Origin: Rhizobium sp. SL42
Lineage (GTDB): Bacteria; Pseudomonadota; Alphaproteobacteria; Rhizobiales; Rhizobiaceae
Direction: 5' to 3'
Assembly: GCF_021729845.1 (NCBI RefSeq)
Contig: NZ_CP063398.1
Coordinates: 62,001-126,000 of the forward strand
Length of the DNA: 64,000 nucleotides
Position numbers and translations under genes: made by a program
In this document: positions 34,471 to 43,423 of the stretch, piece by piece
How the letters are laid out: each line of letters begins with the position of its first letter
Position numbering within the stretch: position 1 is the first letter of the stretch
The notes under the pieces: generated by a model
What the model was told of the DNA's origin: nothing
Seen by the model: the letters and a program-made list of their open reading frames with translations, nothing else
Database searches by the model: none

Positions 34471-35571
34471 ATGGAAAAGGTGGGTATTGGTGTCATTGGC
34501 TGCGGGAACATTTCCTCAGCCTATCTGAAGGCGATGGCCTCCTTCCCGATCCTGGATGTGAGGGGCATTGCCGATCTCAATCGTGATCTTGCCAACCAGC
34601 GCGCGGCAGAATTCAACCTGACGGCGCGATCGGTCGACGAACTGCTTTCAGACCCGGCTATCGAGATCATCGTCAATCTCACCATTCCGAAGGCGCATGT
34701 CGCGGTTGCGATGCAGGTCCTGGATGCCGGCAAGCATACCTATTCGGAAAAGCCGCTGGGCATCAATTTCACCGAGGGCCAGACGCTGGCTGCCGCGGCC
34801 AAGGCAAAAGGGCTGCGCATCGGCGCGGCACCGGACACATTCCTCGGCGGCTCGCACCAGACGGCACGCGCGCTGGTTGATTCTGGCGCACTCGGCATTC
34901 CTGTCGGAGGAACCGCGACTTTCATGTGTCCCGGCCATGAACGCTGGCACCCGAACCCGGACTTCTACTATGAGACTGGTGGCGGCCCGATGCTCGACAT
35001 GGGTCCGTATTACATCACCGACCTCGTCAATCTGCTCGGGCCGGTTTCGCAGGTTGCCGGCTTTGCCATCGCGCCGCGCAAGGAGCGGCTGATCACCAGC
35101 GAACCGCGCAAGGGCGAACATATCCCGGTTCATGTTGCGACCCATGTGGCCGGCGTGATGGCGTTTGAATCCGGCGCGATCATCCAGATCGGCATGAGTT
35201 TCGATGTGGCCGGTCACAAGCATGTTCCGCTGGAGCTTTACGGTACGGAAGGCACTCTGATCGTGCCCGACCCGAACCACTTCGGTGGCCAGGTCGAGTT
35301 TCTGAAAAAGGGCGGCACTTTCGAACCGCAGGAGACCACGCAGCCCTATGCCGATGGCAACTACCGCTCAATCGGCGTGGCCGACATGGCCCACGCCATT
35401 CGCTCGAACCGGCCCCACCGCGCCAATGGCGATCTCGCCCTGCATGTGCTGGAAGTGATGGAGGCATTCCAGCGGGCAGCAGAAAGCAGCACGACGATCA
35501 AGATCAACACCAAGACCGAGCGTCCGGCCCCCCTGTCGGAATCGTTGAGCGACGGCCGCCTGGCCCGTTGA
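34471..35571 (+). CDS. Gfo/Idh/MocA-family oxidoreductase (ThuB-like)
   Basis: A 366-residue NAD(P)-dependent oxidoreductase. A Rossmann motif GVIGCGNISSAYL (about 7-20) is followed by the family EKPLG motif (SEKPLGINF) and a substrate domain with GGGPMLDMGPYYITDLVNLLGP. These enzymes oxidise or reduce sugars, often at C3. With ThuA next door it resembles ThuB, which with ThuA makes 3-keto-trehalose or related 3-keto sugars in rhizobia. The ATG at 34471 follows GGGAGGCATT, 29 bp after the ROK stop. Confidence 0.9.
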   Translation: MEKVGIGVIGCGNISSAYLKAMASFPILDVRGIADLNRDLANQRAAEFNLTARSVDELLSDPAIEIIVNLTIPKAHVAVAMQVLDAGKHTYSEKPLGINFTEGQTLAAAAKAKGLRIGAAPDTFLGGSHQTARALVDSGALGIPVGGTATFMCPGHERWHPNPDFYYETGGGPMLDMGPYYITDLVNLLGPVSQVAGFAIAPRKERLITSEPRKGEHIPVHVATHVAGVMAFESGAIIQIGMSFDVAGHKHVPLELYGTEGTLIVPDPNHFGGQVEFLKKGGTFEPQETTQPYADGNYRSIGVADMAHAIRSNRPHRANGDLALHVLEVMEAFQRAAESSTTIKINTKTERPAPLSESLSDGRLAR

Positions 35572-35588
35572 CACTGGAGGAATGAAAT

Positions 35589-36230
35589 ATGCGTGAAGCC
35601 CTGATCGTCTGGGGTGGCTGGAGTGGCCACGAACCGGAACAATGCGCCGAGATCATCCGAGACATGCTGCAGGAGGATGGTTTCAAGGTCTATGTCGAAC
35701 GCAGCACGGAAGCCTTCGCCGATCCTTCGATCCACGATCTCTCACTGATCGTCCCGATCATGACGATGTCGAAGATCGAGAAGGAGGAGGCGAAAAACCT
35801 CGCCACCGCCATTGAAAACGGTGTTGGTTTCGCCGGCTATCATGGCGGTGCCGGCGATGCGTTCCGGGAATGCGTCGAATACCAATTCATCGTCGGCGGA
35901 CAATGGGTCGCCCATCCGGGCAACATCATCGACTACACGATCAACATTACGCGGCCGGACGACCCGCTGATGCAAGGCCTGAGTGATTTTCCCTATCGGT
36001 CGGAGCAATATTACATGCATGTCGACCCATCCAACGAGGTTCTCGCGACGACCACCTTCAACGGTGAACATGCCTGGTGGATCGACGGAGTCGTCATGCC
36101 GGTGGTCTGGAAACGCAACTACGGCAAAGGCCGGGTATTTTATTCGGCGCTCGGGCATGTAGCTGCGGAATTCCAGGTTCCGCAGATGCGCGAGATATTT
36201 CGCCGTGGGGCCGATTGGGCAGCACGTTGA
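35589..36230 (+). CDS. ThuA-family protein
   Basis: A 213-residue ThuA-like protein (glutamine-amidotransferase-like fold: [83 protein letters not shown]). ThuA is needed with ThuB for trehalose utilisation by S. meliloti and for conversion of disaccharides to 3-keto forms. It is the third gene of the ROK/oxidoreductase/ThuA unit; a perfect 8-bp stem-loop just after the stop marks the likely end of transcription. Ribosome site GGAGG. Confidence 0.88.
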   Translation: MREALIVWGGWSGHEPEQCAEIIRDMLQEDGFKVYVERSTEAFADPSIHDLSLIVPIMTMSKIEKEEAKNLATAIENGVGFAGYHGGAGDAFRECVEYQFIVGGQWVAHPGNIIDYTINITRPDDPLMQGLSDFPYRSEQYYMHVDPSNEVLATTTFNGEHAWWIDGVVMPVVWKRNYGKGRVFYSALGHVAAEFQVPQMREIFRRGADWAAR

Positions 36231-36233
36231 TGA

Positions 36234-36252
36234 TGCTGGCCTGAGGCCAGCA
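36234..36252 (+). terminator. Stem-loop after the ThuA gene
   Basis: TGCTGGCC (36234-36241) and GGCCAGCA (36245-36252) form an exact 8-bp stem with a 3-base loop, three bases after the ThuA stop. There is no T-tract, so it may protect the mRNA end rather than terminate on its own. Confidence 0.45.
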
Positions 36253-36454
36253 CCGGCATATCAATGACGGCCTCCCCAACGTTCTAAACCGATCGAAATA
36301 CGATCGCCGAAGCTTGGGGAGGACGCTGATCGCTTGGCGCGCCGGATGCGAATGATGGCGGAACGGGCACCTTGCTACTCTCTCTGTTCTCTTTTAAAGC
36401 CGCGTTCGCCTGCCGCTGGCTCCCGGTGATTTAACCGCACACGAGAGGCAGGGA

Positions 36455-37375
36455 TCACTCCGCAACATCTGGCGAAACTGCATTGCGCGCCTTCAACTGT
36501 CGTTCGCGAAAGAAAATGAAGAGGCCAGACGCCACGATCAGCCCAGCGCCGACAAGCATGCCCAGACGGGGCACGTCGCCGAAGAACATCCAGCCAAACA
36601 CCACCGCCCACAGAAGCAGCGTGTACTGCAGAGGTGCCACCGTTGCCGCATCCGAAATCTTCAGGGCGCGATTGACCAGCATATGGGCTGCCATCGCGAC
36701 GATGCCCAATAAGCCCAGCAGGGTCAGGTCGACACCCGACGAGATTGGTGCCCAGTCGAAAGGCGCAAAAGCGAGCCCGGCAAGTCCTGCACCTGCGACC
36801 TGGAAGAAGACCAGGGTCTTGTCCGGCGTATTGCGCAGGCTACGGCCCGACAGGAGCATGAAGGCGAAGGCGCCGCTGCCGACGATCGATATCAGGGCCG
36901 GCAGCGTGAACATTGCCGACGACGGTTCCAGCGTGATGATGACGCCGATGAAGCCGGCGGCGATCGCGCACCAACGTCGCCATCCGACTTTTTCGCCAAG
37001 CAACAAGGGCGATGCCGCCGCCACATAGATCGGCGCGGCAAGCCAGTAGGTCATGACGTCCGCCAACGGCAGATACATCACCGCGTAGTAGAAGCAGAAC
37101 ACTTCCAACGTCGATAATACGACACGGGTAAACTGCATCCACGGCTTCTCAACCGAAAGCACGGACCGCAAGCCCGCCTTCCACAGGAAGGGTGCCAGAA
37201 CGACAAGGGCCGCCAGGCTGCGGATCAGGATGACCTGTCCAAGCCCATAATTTGCCACCAGCCATTTGCCCATCGCGTCATTGAGCGCAAACATCAGCAT
37301 GCCGAGCAGCATGATCAGCGGACCCGTCATCGCTGACGCTCCAAATGAGGCCGCACGGGTTTCTATTGTTGTCAC
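36455..37375 (-). CDS. DMT-superfamily permease (two EamA domains)
   Basis: A 306-residue inner-membrane protein with about ten hydrophobic segments in two EamA repeats (MLLGMLMFALNDAMGKWLVANYGLGQVILIRSLAALVV, and VDLTLLGLLGIVAMAAHMLVNRALKISDAATVAPLQYTLLLWAV). Members export or import metabolites; the substrate is unknown. The best start is the GTG at 37373-37375 with GGGAGGATTTGC in front; a TTG at 37405 in the same frame has none. It lies 30 bp after the truncated enolase-superfamily gene and is probably the last gene of the sugar-acid transcript. Confidence 0.85.
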   Translation of the reverse strand: MTTIETRAASFGASAMTGPLIMLLGMLMFALNDAMGKWLVANYGLGQVILIRSLAALVVLAPFLWKAGLRSVLSVEKPWMQFTRVVLSTLEVFCFYYAVMYLPLADVMTYWLAAPIYVAAASPLLLGEKVGWRRWCAIAAGFIGVIITLEPSSAMFTLPALISIVGSGAFAFMLLSGRSLRNTPDKTLVFFQVAGAGLAGLAFAPFDWAPISSGVDLTLLGLLGIVAMAAHMLVNRALKISDAATVAPLQYTLLLWAVVFGWMFFGDVPRLGMLVGAGLIVASGLFIFFRERQLKARNAVSPDVAE

Positions 37376-37405
37376 GCAAATCCTCCCAAATTCTCTTTTA
37401 TTCAA

Positions 37406-38191
37406 TCACGACAGGCTGGTCACATCCGACAGGCGGCGACTGACCGTAAAGGCCCGATCCAGTTCAGGGTTCAGTTCCATGCCAAGACCCGGGCCTGGCG
37501 GCACGGTGATCATGCCGTTTTTCACTTCCGGCAACGCCGTGACCAGATCGCGATACCATGTGCGGTAGAACGCCCGGACACTTTCCTGGACCAACGCGTT
37601 GGGTGCATTGAGCGACAGGTGTGTCGAGGCACAAAGGACCACCGGGCCTGTGCAGTCATGCGGCGCGACGGGCAGATGCCACGCCTCCGCCATCGAGGCA
37701 ATCTTGCGTGCCTCCGACAGGCCGCCGCACCAGGAAATGTCGAGCATCATCACGCCGGCAGCCCCGGTTTCCAGAAGATCGCGGAACGCCCAGCGCGAAC
37801 CGAGGGTTTCGGACGCCGAAATCGGCGCCGGCGAAACGGCGGCGTAGCGTGCAAGGCTGGACAGGCTGTCCATCTTGATCGGGTCTTCATGCCAGAACGT
37901 GTTATAGGGAGTCAGTGCCTTGGCAATCTGCATGGCCGGCAACAACTGCCACATCGAGTGAAACTCGACCATGATGTCCATCTTGTCGCCGACAGCCGCG
38001 CGGATCTTTTCAAATGGCTGAAGCGCCTGTTTCAGGTCCGGCATCGAGATGTAATTGCCGCGTGTCTTTTCGGCGGCCGCATCAAACGGCCAGATTTTCA
38101 TCGCGGTGATGCCCTCATCGGTATGCACAAGCAGCCATAGGAGATTGGCGCGTTCGGCAACGCGCACGGTTTCAAGGCCGGCTATCTTCAT
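37406..38191 (-). pseudogene. Internally deleted enolase-superfamily (mandelate racemase/MLE) gene
   Basis: The frame is open for 261 codons, but full-length family members have about 390. The N-terminus (MKIAGLETVRVAERANLLWLLVHTDEG, the first strand of the capping domain) runs straight into ITAMKIWPFD, which in relatives is the second barrel strand, so about 130 residues (most of the capping domain and first barrel strand) are missing in frame. The rest is intact, including EFHSMWQ, WHEDP, ASETLG and the catalytic-type APHDCTG. The missing part normally closes the active site, so the product is probably inactive or altered. It has a good GGAGGAATTCC ribosome site and lies between the TRAP operon and the DMT permease. 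Confidence 0.72.
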
Positions 38192-38373
38192 GGAATTCCT
38201 CCTCCGCGATCAAGAGGGCCTGCGGTCAGCACGGCCTTTGTGCCTTGATCAATATTCTTGTCATCGCGGCGCTCGCTGAGAAATTGCCGCCGCCATTTGC
38301 AGATACGGTGCATCGGCCACGCACCATTCATCGCCCGGTGATCACTGCGTGCCACCCGGAAAAGAGCTACCAT

Positions 38374-38407
38374 AAAAAGGGGACCGGAGCTCGTCGCTTC
38401 GGTCCCC
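38374..38407 (-). terminator. Rho-independent terminator after the TRAP binding-protein gene
   Basis: On the minus strand a 12-bp stem with one wobble pair is anchored by GGGGACCG and CGGTCCCC (38400-38407 with 38379-38386) and has a 5-base loop. It is followed by TTTTT (38378-38374). It lies about 30 bases after the stop of dctP and separates the TRAP genes from the truncated enolase gene. Confidence 0.85.
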
Positions 38408-38437
38408 TCTCTTCTCAGTCAAAGTCAGTCAGGCGCG

Positions 38438-39442
38438 TTACTTGCGGATCGCGGCAAGCTCGGCCATGATCGCGTCGACCACGTCGGCGCCGATTTCAGC
38501 CTTGTGCTTTTCGTAGACGACCATCGACTTTTCGCGAATACGTGCCTGCTCTTCCGGTGACAGGACGTTCACTTCAAGACCAGCTGCCTTGATCTTTTCA
38601 AGCGAGGTCTTGTTCAGTTCCTGGATGACCTTGCGCTCTTCATCGCGGCCGACAACGGCGCATTCGCGAAGGGCAGCCTGCTCTTCCGGCGTATAGGTGT
38701 CGAAGATTGCCTTCGAGAACAGCAGCAGGAACGGCGTGTAGGCGTGATTGGTCTCGGTGATGTACTTCTGGACTTCATAGAACTTCGACGTGTCGATCGT
38801 CACATAGGGATTTTCCTGTGCATCGATCGCATTGGTTTCCAGCGCCGAGAAGACTTCGCCGAATGCCATTGGCGTGGCGTTGGCACCCAGGTTCTGGAAG
38901 GTGTCGAGGAAGATGTTGTTCTGCATGACGCGAACCTTCATCCCCGAGAAGTCTTCCCACTTGGTGACCGGGCGAACGGAGTTCGACAGGTTGCGGAAGC
39001 CGTTTTCCCAATAGGCCAGATTGACCAGGCCGGCGGCTTCCAGCTTCTCGTTCATCATGTCGCCGAACTTGCCGTCAAGCACGGTATAGGCTTCCTGTGG
39101 CGTGCCGAACAGGAAGGGCAGATCGAAGACGCCAAGAGCCGGAATGATGCCGACGAGCGGCGAAGACGAGGTGACCACACCTTCCTGGACGCCCGAACGC
39201 AGCGCCTGGGTTGCCTGAAGGTCGCCACCGAGCGCGCCGCCCCAGAATGCTGTGATCTTTAGCTTCCCGCCTGACTTTTCGTCCAGGCAGGCCTGCATCG
39301 CCTTGATGCCGTTGCCGACCGGATGGTCGGCATTGATGCCGTTCGAAATACGGATGTTGCGGTCGTTGAACTCCGCAAATGCCGGAGCAGCGGCCGACAG
39401 GCCGAAAGCAATCGCGGTGGTGGCTAGAAGCAGTTTTCTCAT
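38438..39442 (-). CDS. TRAP transporter periplasmic binding protein (DctP family)
   Basis: A 334-residue periplasmic protein. The signal peptide is about 23 residues (MRKLLLATTAIAFGLSAAAPAFA), followed by the DctP pattern (ISNGINADHPVGNGIKAMQACLDEKSGGKLKITAF, FSGMKVRVMQNNIFLDTFQNLGANATPMAFGEVFSALETNAIDAQENP). The ATPM-F-EVFSAL-T-AID-QENP segment carries the ligand-carboxylate contacts of the family. It captures an organic or sugar acid for the DctQ/DctM membrane proteins. GGGAGGATATA precedes the ATG. Confidence 0.92.
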   Translation of the reverse strand: MRKLLLATTAIAFGLSAAAPAFAEFNDRNIRISNGINADHPVGNGIKAMQACLDEKSGGKLKITAFWGGALGGDLQATQALRSGVQEGVVTSSSPLVGIIPALGVFDLPFLFGTPQEAYTVLDGKFGDMMNEKLEAAGLVNLAYWENGFRNLSNSVRPVTKWEDFSGMKVRVMQNNIFLDTFQNLGANATPMAFGEVFSALETNAIDAQENPYVTIDTSKFYEVQKYITETNHAYTPFLLLFSKAIFDTYTPEEQAALRECAVVGRDEERKVIQELNKTSLEKIKAAGLEVNVLSPEEQARIREKSMVVYEKHKAEIGADVVDAIMAELAAIRK

Positions 39443-39488
39443 TATATCCTCCCAGGATGGTTAAGTGAGACTTTTGTATCGCCGGCTG

Positions 39489-40766
39489 CTAACGCAGCCA
39501 TTGAGCAGGCACGATGACGATGTCCGGGAACAGGACCAGGACAAAAAGGACGAACACCTGGGCGGCCAGGAACGGCAGAACGCCGATCGTGACTTTGCCA
39601 AGAGGCACGCGGCCGACGCCGCTGACAACGTTGAGCACAACGCCGACAGGCGGTGTCAGAAGACCGATGCAGGTGTTCATGATGAACAGTACGCCGAAGT
39701 AGACAGGATCAATGCCGGCCTGCTTGATAATCGGCATCAGGACCGGCGTCAGGATCAGGATGGTCGGCGTCAGGTCGAGCGCCGTGCCGACCACAAGAAC
39801 GAGCACCATGATCACGAACATCAGCAGTATCGGACGATCAATCAGAGGCTCGATGTAGCCTGTGATCTCGGCCGGAATATTGGCGGCAGTGATCAGCCAA
39901 GCGGAAACCAGAGCTGCGCAGACCAGGAACATGACCACGGCCGTGGTTTTTGCGGCCTGGAGGATAACCCGCGGAAGCTCGCTCAGGCTCAGTTCGCGGT
40001 AGATGAATACCCCGACAAACAAGGCATAGGCTGCGGCAACGACAGCTGCTTCCGTCGGCGTTACGATGCCGGCCTTGATGCCGCCGAGGATGATCACCGG
40101 CATGCCGAGCGCCCAAAGCGCACGAGAGGTCACGCGCATCCGTTCTTTCATCGGCGTGCGGGGAAGCGGCTGGATATTGTCCTTCCGGACAACAATCAAC
40201 CACGTCACGATCAGCGCGATACCCATCAGCAAACCGGGCACGATGCCGGCCATAAAAAGCTGTGTGATCGACACGTTCGCCGACACGCCAAAGACGATGA
40301 AAGCCATGGACGGCGGGATGACCGGCGCAATGATGCCGCCTGCCGCAATGAGGCCAGCCGATCGGGGCACATTGTATCCAGCCTTGGCCATCATCGGGAT
40401 AAGAATGGCTGCAAGGGCCGCTGTGTCTGCGGCAGCCGATCCGGAAATGCTTGCCATGATGATGGCAGCCATGATGGCGACGATACCCAGACCACCACGG
40501 ATATGACCGACACAGGCAATCGCAAAATCGATGATGCGGCGAGACAGGCCACCCGCGTTCATCAACTCGCCTGCAAGAATGAAGAACGGAATCGCGAGGA
40601 GGGTAAAGGTATCGGCGCCGGCGATCATGTTCTGCGCAATGATCTGCGAATTGAACATGCCCATGAACCACATGAGCATGACACCACAGAACATCAGCGA
40701 GAAAGCAACCGGAACGCCGATGGCCATGGCTCCGACGAGTGAAGCGATAAAGACAAGCAAAGTCAT
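39489..40766 (-). CDS. TRAP transporter large membrane subunit (DctM family)
   Basis: A 425-residue, very hydrophobic inner-membrane protein with about 12 segments and the DctM patterns PFFILAGELMNAGGLSRRIIDFA, SGSAAADTAALAAILIPMMAKAGY, GIIAPVIPPS and NTCIGLLTPPVGVVLNV. It is the sodium-dependent transport channel. Its ATG overlaps the small-subunit stop by four bases (ATGA). Confidence 0.93.
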   Translation of the reverse strand: MTLLVFIASLVGAMAIGVPVAFSLMFCGVMLMWFMGMFNSQIIAQNMIAGADTFTLLAIPFFILAGELMNAGGLSRRIIDFAIACVGHIRGGLGIVAIMAAIIMASISGSAAADTAALAAILIPMMAKAGYNVPRSAGLIAAGGIIAPVIPPSMAFIVFGVSANVSITQLFMAGIVPGLLMGIALIVTWLIVVRKDNIQPLPRTPMKERMRVTSRALWALGMPVIILGGIKAGIVTPTEAAVVAAAYALFVGVFIYRELSLSELPRVILQAAKTTAVVMFLVCAALVSAWLITAANIPAEITGYIEPLIDRPILLMFVIMVLVLVVGTALDLTPTILILTPVLMPIIKQAGIDPVYFGVLFIMNTCIGLLTPPVGVVLNVVSGVGRVPLGKVTIGVLPFLAAQVFVLFVLVLFPDIVIVPAQWLR

Positions 40767-41299
40767 TGGCTACGCTCCGCCATCTGTTCGGCAGTCAGGT
40801 TTTCGCCGGCAAAGGCAGCGATTTCTTCGTCTGTCACGCGACCCGTCAGCAATCGGATCAGGCGTTCAACCGCAATGATCACCACGCCTGCCCCCGTGAA
40901 GAAGCCAATGCCATAGACCCAGATCATCGAAATCTTGGTGACCGGTGCGTCCATGCTGGCGTTGATCGGCGCCTGGTTCCAGGTTCCCCAGAAAAAAATG
41001 GCCGACACGCCGATGATGATGATGTTCGACAGGATCATGCAGACGATGCGGCCCCGGCGACCAAGGGTCATCACCAGTGTCTCCACCCCGACATGCCCAT
41101 GTTCGCGAAAAGCGACCACGGCCCCGATGAATGTCAGCCAGACAAAGAAGTAGCGCGAGAGTTCGTCCGAGACATTCAACCCGGAATTCATGCCGTAGCG
41201 CAGAACCACGTTGACAAAGACCATGACCGCCATGGCAGACAGCAAGACGATCAGCAGAAGTTCAAGGAAGCGGTAGAAAAGGTCTATTGCCCTTTGCAT
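40763..41299 (-). CDS. TRAP transporter small membrane subunit (DctQ family)
   Basis: A 178-residue protein with four hydrophobic segments and the DctQ core ELSRYFFVWLTFIGAVVAFREHGHVGVETL. It pairs with DctM. I start at the ATG of 41297-41299 with GTGAGGGACATT in front, discarding a 25-codon upstream extension that enters the preceding gene. Confidence 0.92.
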   Translation of the reverse strand: MQRAIDLFYRFLELLLIVLLSAMAVMVFVNVVLRYGMNSGLNVSDELSRYFFVWLTFIGAVVAFREHGHVGVETLVMTLGRRGRIVCMILSNIIIIGVSAIFFWGTWNQAPINASMDAPVTKISMIWVYGIGFFTGAGVVIIAVERLIRLLTGRVTDEEIAAFAGENLTAEQMAERSQ

Positions 41300-41307
41300 A
41301 ATGTCCC

Positions 41308-42486
41308 TCACGCTTTTTCCAGAAGACCACGACCGGCCAGGTTGCGAATGAGTGCGCTCACGCCGAAAGTCCATTCGGGGCAGGCATCGCTGCGATCGAC
41401 CCAGTTCACCAGGCGGCCGAGCTTGCTCGTCGAGATCTCGACCCTGTCGCCGACCTCATGGGTGAAGCCAAGGCCCACGCCGCGCCGGTCCTTGACCGGA
41501 GCGAACATCGTGCCGAGAAAAAGCACCGCACCATCCGGGTACTGATGATTGCGGTTCATCAGTTGTGATGCAAGGTTTTCCGGCGATCGGCTGATGGCTT
41601 CCATCGGGCTCTCGCCGGTCATTTCGAAGCCGTCGTTACCGGAAACCCGAAGCGCTACCCGGACACGGCGCAGATCGTCCATCGTGAAGGCATCATCAAA
41701 AAGCCGGATGAAAGGACCGATCGAGCAGGACGCATTGTTGTCTTTGGCCTTGCCGAGCAGCAGGGCCGAGCGGCCCTCCACATCGCGCAGGTTCACATCA
41801 TTGCCAAGACTTGCGCCGACGATCTTGCCGTCGGAGCGCAGAGCGAGGACGACCTCAGGCTCGGGATTGTTCCATTGCGAAATCGGATGGATACCGACGA
41901 GCGCGCCGCAGCCGACCGAAGACATCGGCTGGGACTTGGTGAAGATCTCGGCATCGGGGCCAATGCCCACTTCCAGATATTGCGACCACAACCCCAAGTC
42001 CTGCAGCAAGGCCTTGACCTTTGCCGCCTGCTCGGAACCGGCGACGAGACCACGCAGGCTGTCGCCGAGTACAGGCGCCAACTTTGCCCTGATATCCTGG
42101 GCGCGCAGTGGATCGCCCTTGGCCTGCTCCTCGATCACTCGTTCCAGCATGCTGTCGGCGAAGGTTACACCGGCGGCCTTGATCGCCTGCAAGTCGATCG
42201 GCGCCAGGATCGTGCCTTTGTCGCCGGAGAGGAAGTCGTCGAGACTGCCAAGGTCCGTCATCCCGCTAGCCCGCGATGCATCGCGCAGGAGATCGGCAAG
42301 GTTATCTTTTTCAAGGAGCGCCGACATGGTGGCGGCAATCGTCGTCAAATCCAGAAGGCGACCGCCGGAGACCATGACCGGGCATGGACCGGCACTTGCC
42401 TTCGACCAGACGCGACCGACCAGAAGCGCATCGGAAGCGTCATCGGGCAAGACGGTCTCGGCACGCAATACACGTTCGGAATTCAA
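41308..42486 (-). CDS. Fumarylacetoacetase-fold 2-keto-3-deoxy sugar-acid dehydratase-like protein
   Basis: A 392-residue protein of the FAH family, in the long subgroup that includes the 2-keto-3-deoxypentonate dehydratases (Caulobacter XylX). Visible are VMVSGGRLLDLTTIAATMSALLEKDNLADLL at the N-terminus and the FAH core NPEPEVVLALRSDGKIVGASLGNDVNLRDVEGRSALLLGKAKDNNASCSIGPFI. It probably dehydrates a 2-keto-3-deoxy sugar acid to a semialdehyde, after the IlvD/Edd dehydratase step encoded at 46974. The start is a TTG at 42484-42486 with a strong GGAGGACTGCAT site; no ATG fits. The stop lies eight bases before the DctQ start, so the TRAP genes are coupled to it. Confidence 0.82.
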   Translation of the reverse strand: MNSERVLRAETVLPDDASDALLVGRVWSKASAGPCPVMVSGGRLLDLTTIAATMSALLEKDNLADLLRDASRASGMTDLGSLDDFLSGDKGTILAPIDLQAIKAAGVTFADSMLERVIEEQAKGDPLRAQDIRAKLAPVLGDSLRGLVAGSEQAAKVKALLQDLGLWSQYLEVGIGPDAEIFTKSQPMSSVGCGALVGIHPISQWNNPEPEVVLALRSDGKIVGASLGNDVNLRDVEGRSALLLGKAKDNNASCSIGPFIRLFDDAFTMDDLRRVRVALRVSGNDGFEMTGESPMEAISRSPENLASQLMNRNHQYPDGAVLFLGTMFAPVKDRRGVGLGFTHEVGDRVEISTSKLGRLVNWVDRSDACPEWTFGVSALIRNLAGRGLLEKA

Positions 42487-42541
42487 ATGCAGTCCTCCAC
42501 GCTATCCAGCACAAGCGCGCCCTCCAGCACCACTTGCCCTA

Positions 42542-42560
42542 TTGTCAGGATGTCTGACAA
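42542..42560. promoter_or_regulatory. Operator upstream of the FAH/TRAP operon (GntR-type)
   Basis: TTGTCAG (42542-42548) and CTGACAA (42554-42560) are exact reverse complements with a 5-bp spacer, about 55 bp before the TTG start at 42486. The minus strand reads GTTGTCAGACATCC (42561-42548), matching 12 of 14 bases with a site at 44985-44998 in the divergent promoter. Confidence 0.65.
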
Positions 42561-42673
42561 CGCTCCTCATGCGTTTTTAAAGCGACTTGCCCGGCCTGTC
42601 CAGACCCCAAGGCGCAAAGCATGCCAAAAACCTGTATGCTGCACGTATCGGTCGGCTGGCCCGTCCGCAGGGC

Positions 42674-43390
42674 TCAGAAAATTTCCAGCGTCAGGTCGAG
42701 TCGACCGGCGGCTCCCATCAGGTGATCGTGCATTGCCGCGCGCGCTTTCGCGGGATCGCGCGTGACCACCGCATCGCGGATGGCCACATGCTCGGCAATC
42801 GTGGTCTCGACGATTTCTTCAAGAACGGCGGCAGCGCGGGCTGCATTGATCGCAAGACTGATGCGCTCGGCGATGAAACCGATGAACAACGGAAAATACT
42901 CGTTGTGGGTAGCAGCCGCCAGCGTCCGGTGAAAAATCAGGTCGGCAACGATGCCCTGGTCGGTCCATTTGTCGGCACCGGTCATCTGTGCCAGCGAGTC
43001 ATCCAGTTTCTTCAGATCGGCGTCATCATGATGGACGGCAGCAAGACCCGCAGCCTCGATTTCCAGGGGGATGCGCAACTGGAACAGGCTGCGAAAGCTG
43101 TCGCGATGATGCAGATCGGTTTGCTCGATACGGATGGAGCCACGCCCCATGCCTTCAGTGACGAAGGCACCTACACCCTGACGCGTATCGACAAGGCCCT
43201 CATTGCGCAACTGGGCGATTGCCTCGCGAACAACGGAGCGGCTGACGCCGAATGTCTTGGCCAGGAGATGCTCGGTCGGCAGCTTTTCTCCAGGCTTGAT
43301 CCGGCCTTCGGCAATTTCCTTGCCGATATGGCCGGCGATGCGCGCCGGGAGATGTTCGATCCGTCTGATCTGGCTGAAATCCGCCGTCAT
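42674..43390 (-). CDS. GntR-family regulator, FadR subfamily
   Basis: A 238-residue regulator. The winged helix-turn-helix spans about 15-75 (IAEGRIKPGEKLPTEHLLAKTFGVSRSVVREAIAQLRNEGLVDTRQGVGAFV) and is followed by an FCD all-helical ligand domain with the metal-binding pattern D..FH..L..A..N (VADLIFHRTLAAATHN) and two further His residues. Members repress sugar-acid and dicarboxylate operons. The related palindromes at 42542-42560 and 44981-45001 are the likely operators. The gene lies 33 bp after the FAD hydroxyacid dehydrogenase stop and may be cotranscribed with it. Confidence 0.9.
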   Translation of the reverse strand: MTADFSQIRRIEHLPARIAGHIGKEIAEGRIKPGEKLPTEHLLAKTFGVSRSVVREAIAQLRNEGLVDTRQGVGAFVTEGMGRGSIRIEQTDLHHRDSFRSLFQLRIPLEIEAAGLAAVHHDDADLKKLDDSLAQMTGADKWTDQGIVADLIFHRTLAAATHNEYFPLFIGFIAERISLAINAARAAAVLEEIVETTIAEHVAIRDAVVTRDPAKARAAMHDHLMGAAGRLDLTLEIF

Positions 43391-43423
43391 GTTGGTGTCC
43401 GTCCCTGATGATGCCAGACTATT

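Noticed and set aside
39465..40742. 425-codon plus-strand frame, very rich in His, Asp and Arg, opposite dctM
   Set aside because: Composition is the usual reverse image of a hydrophobic membrane protein.
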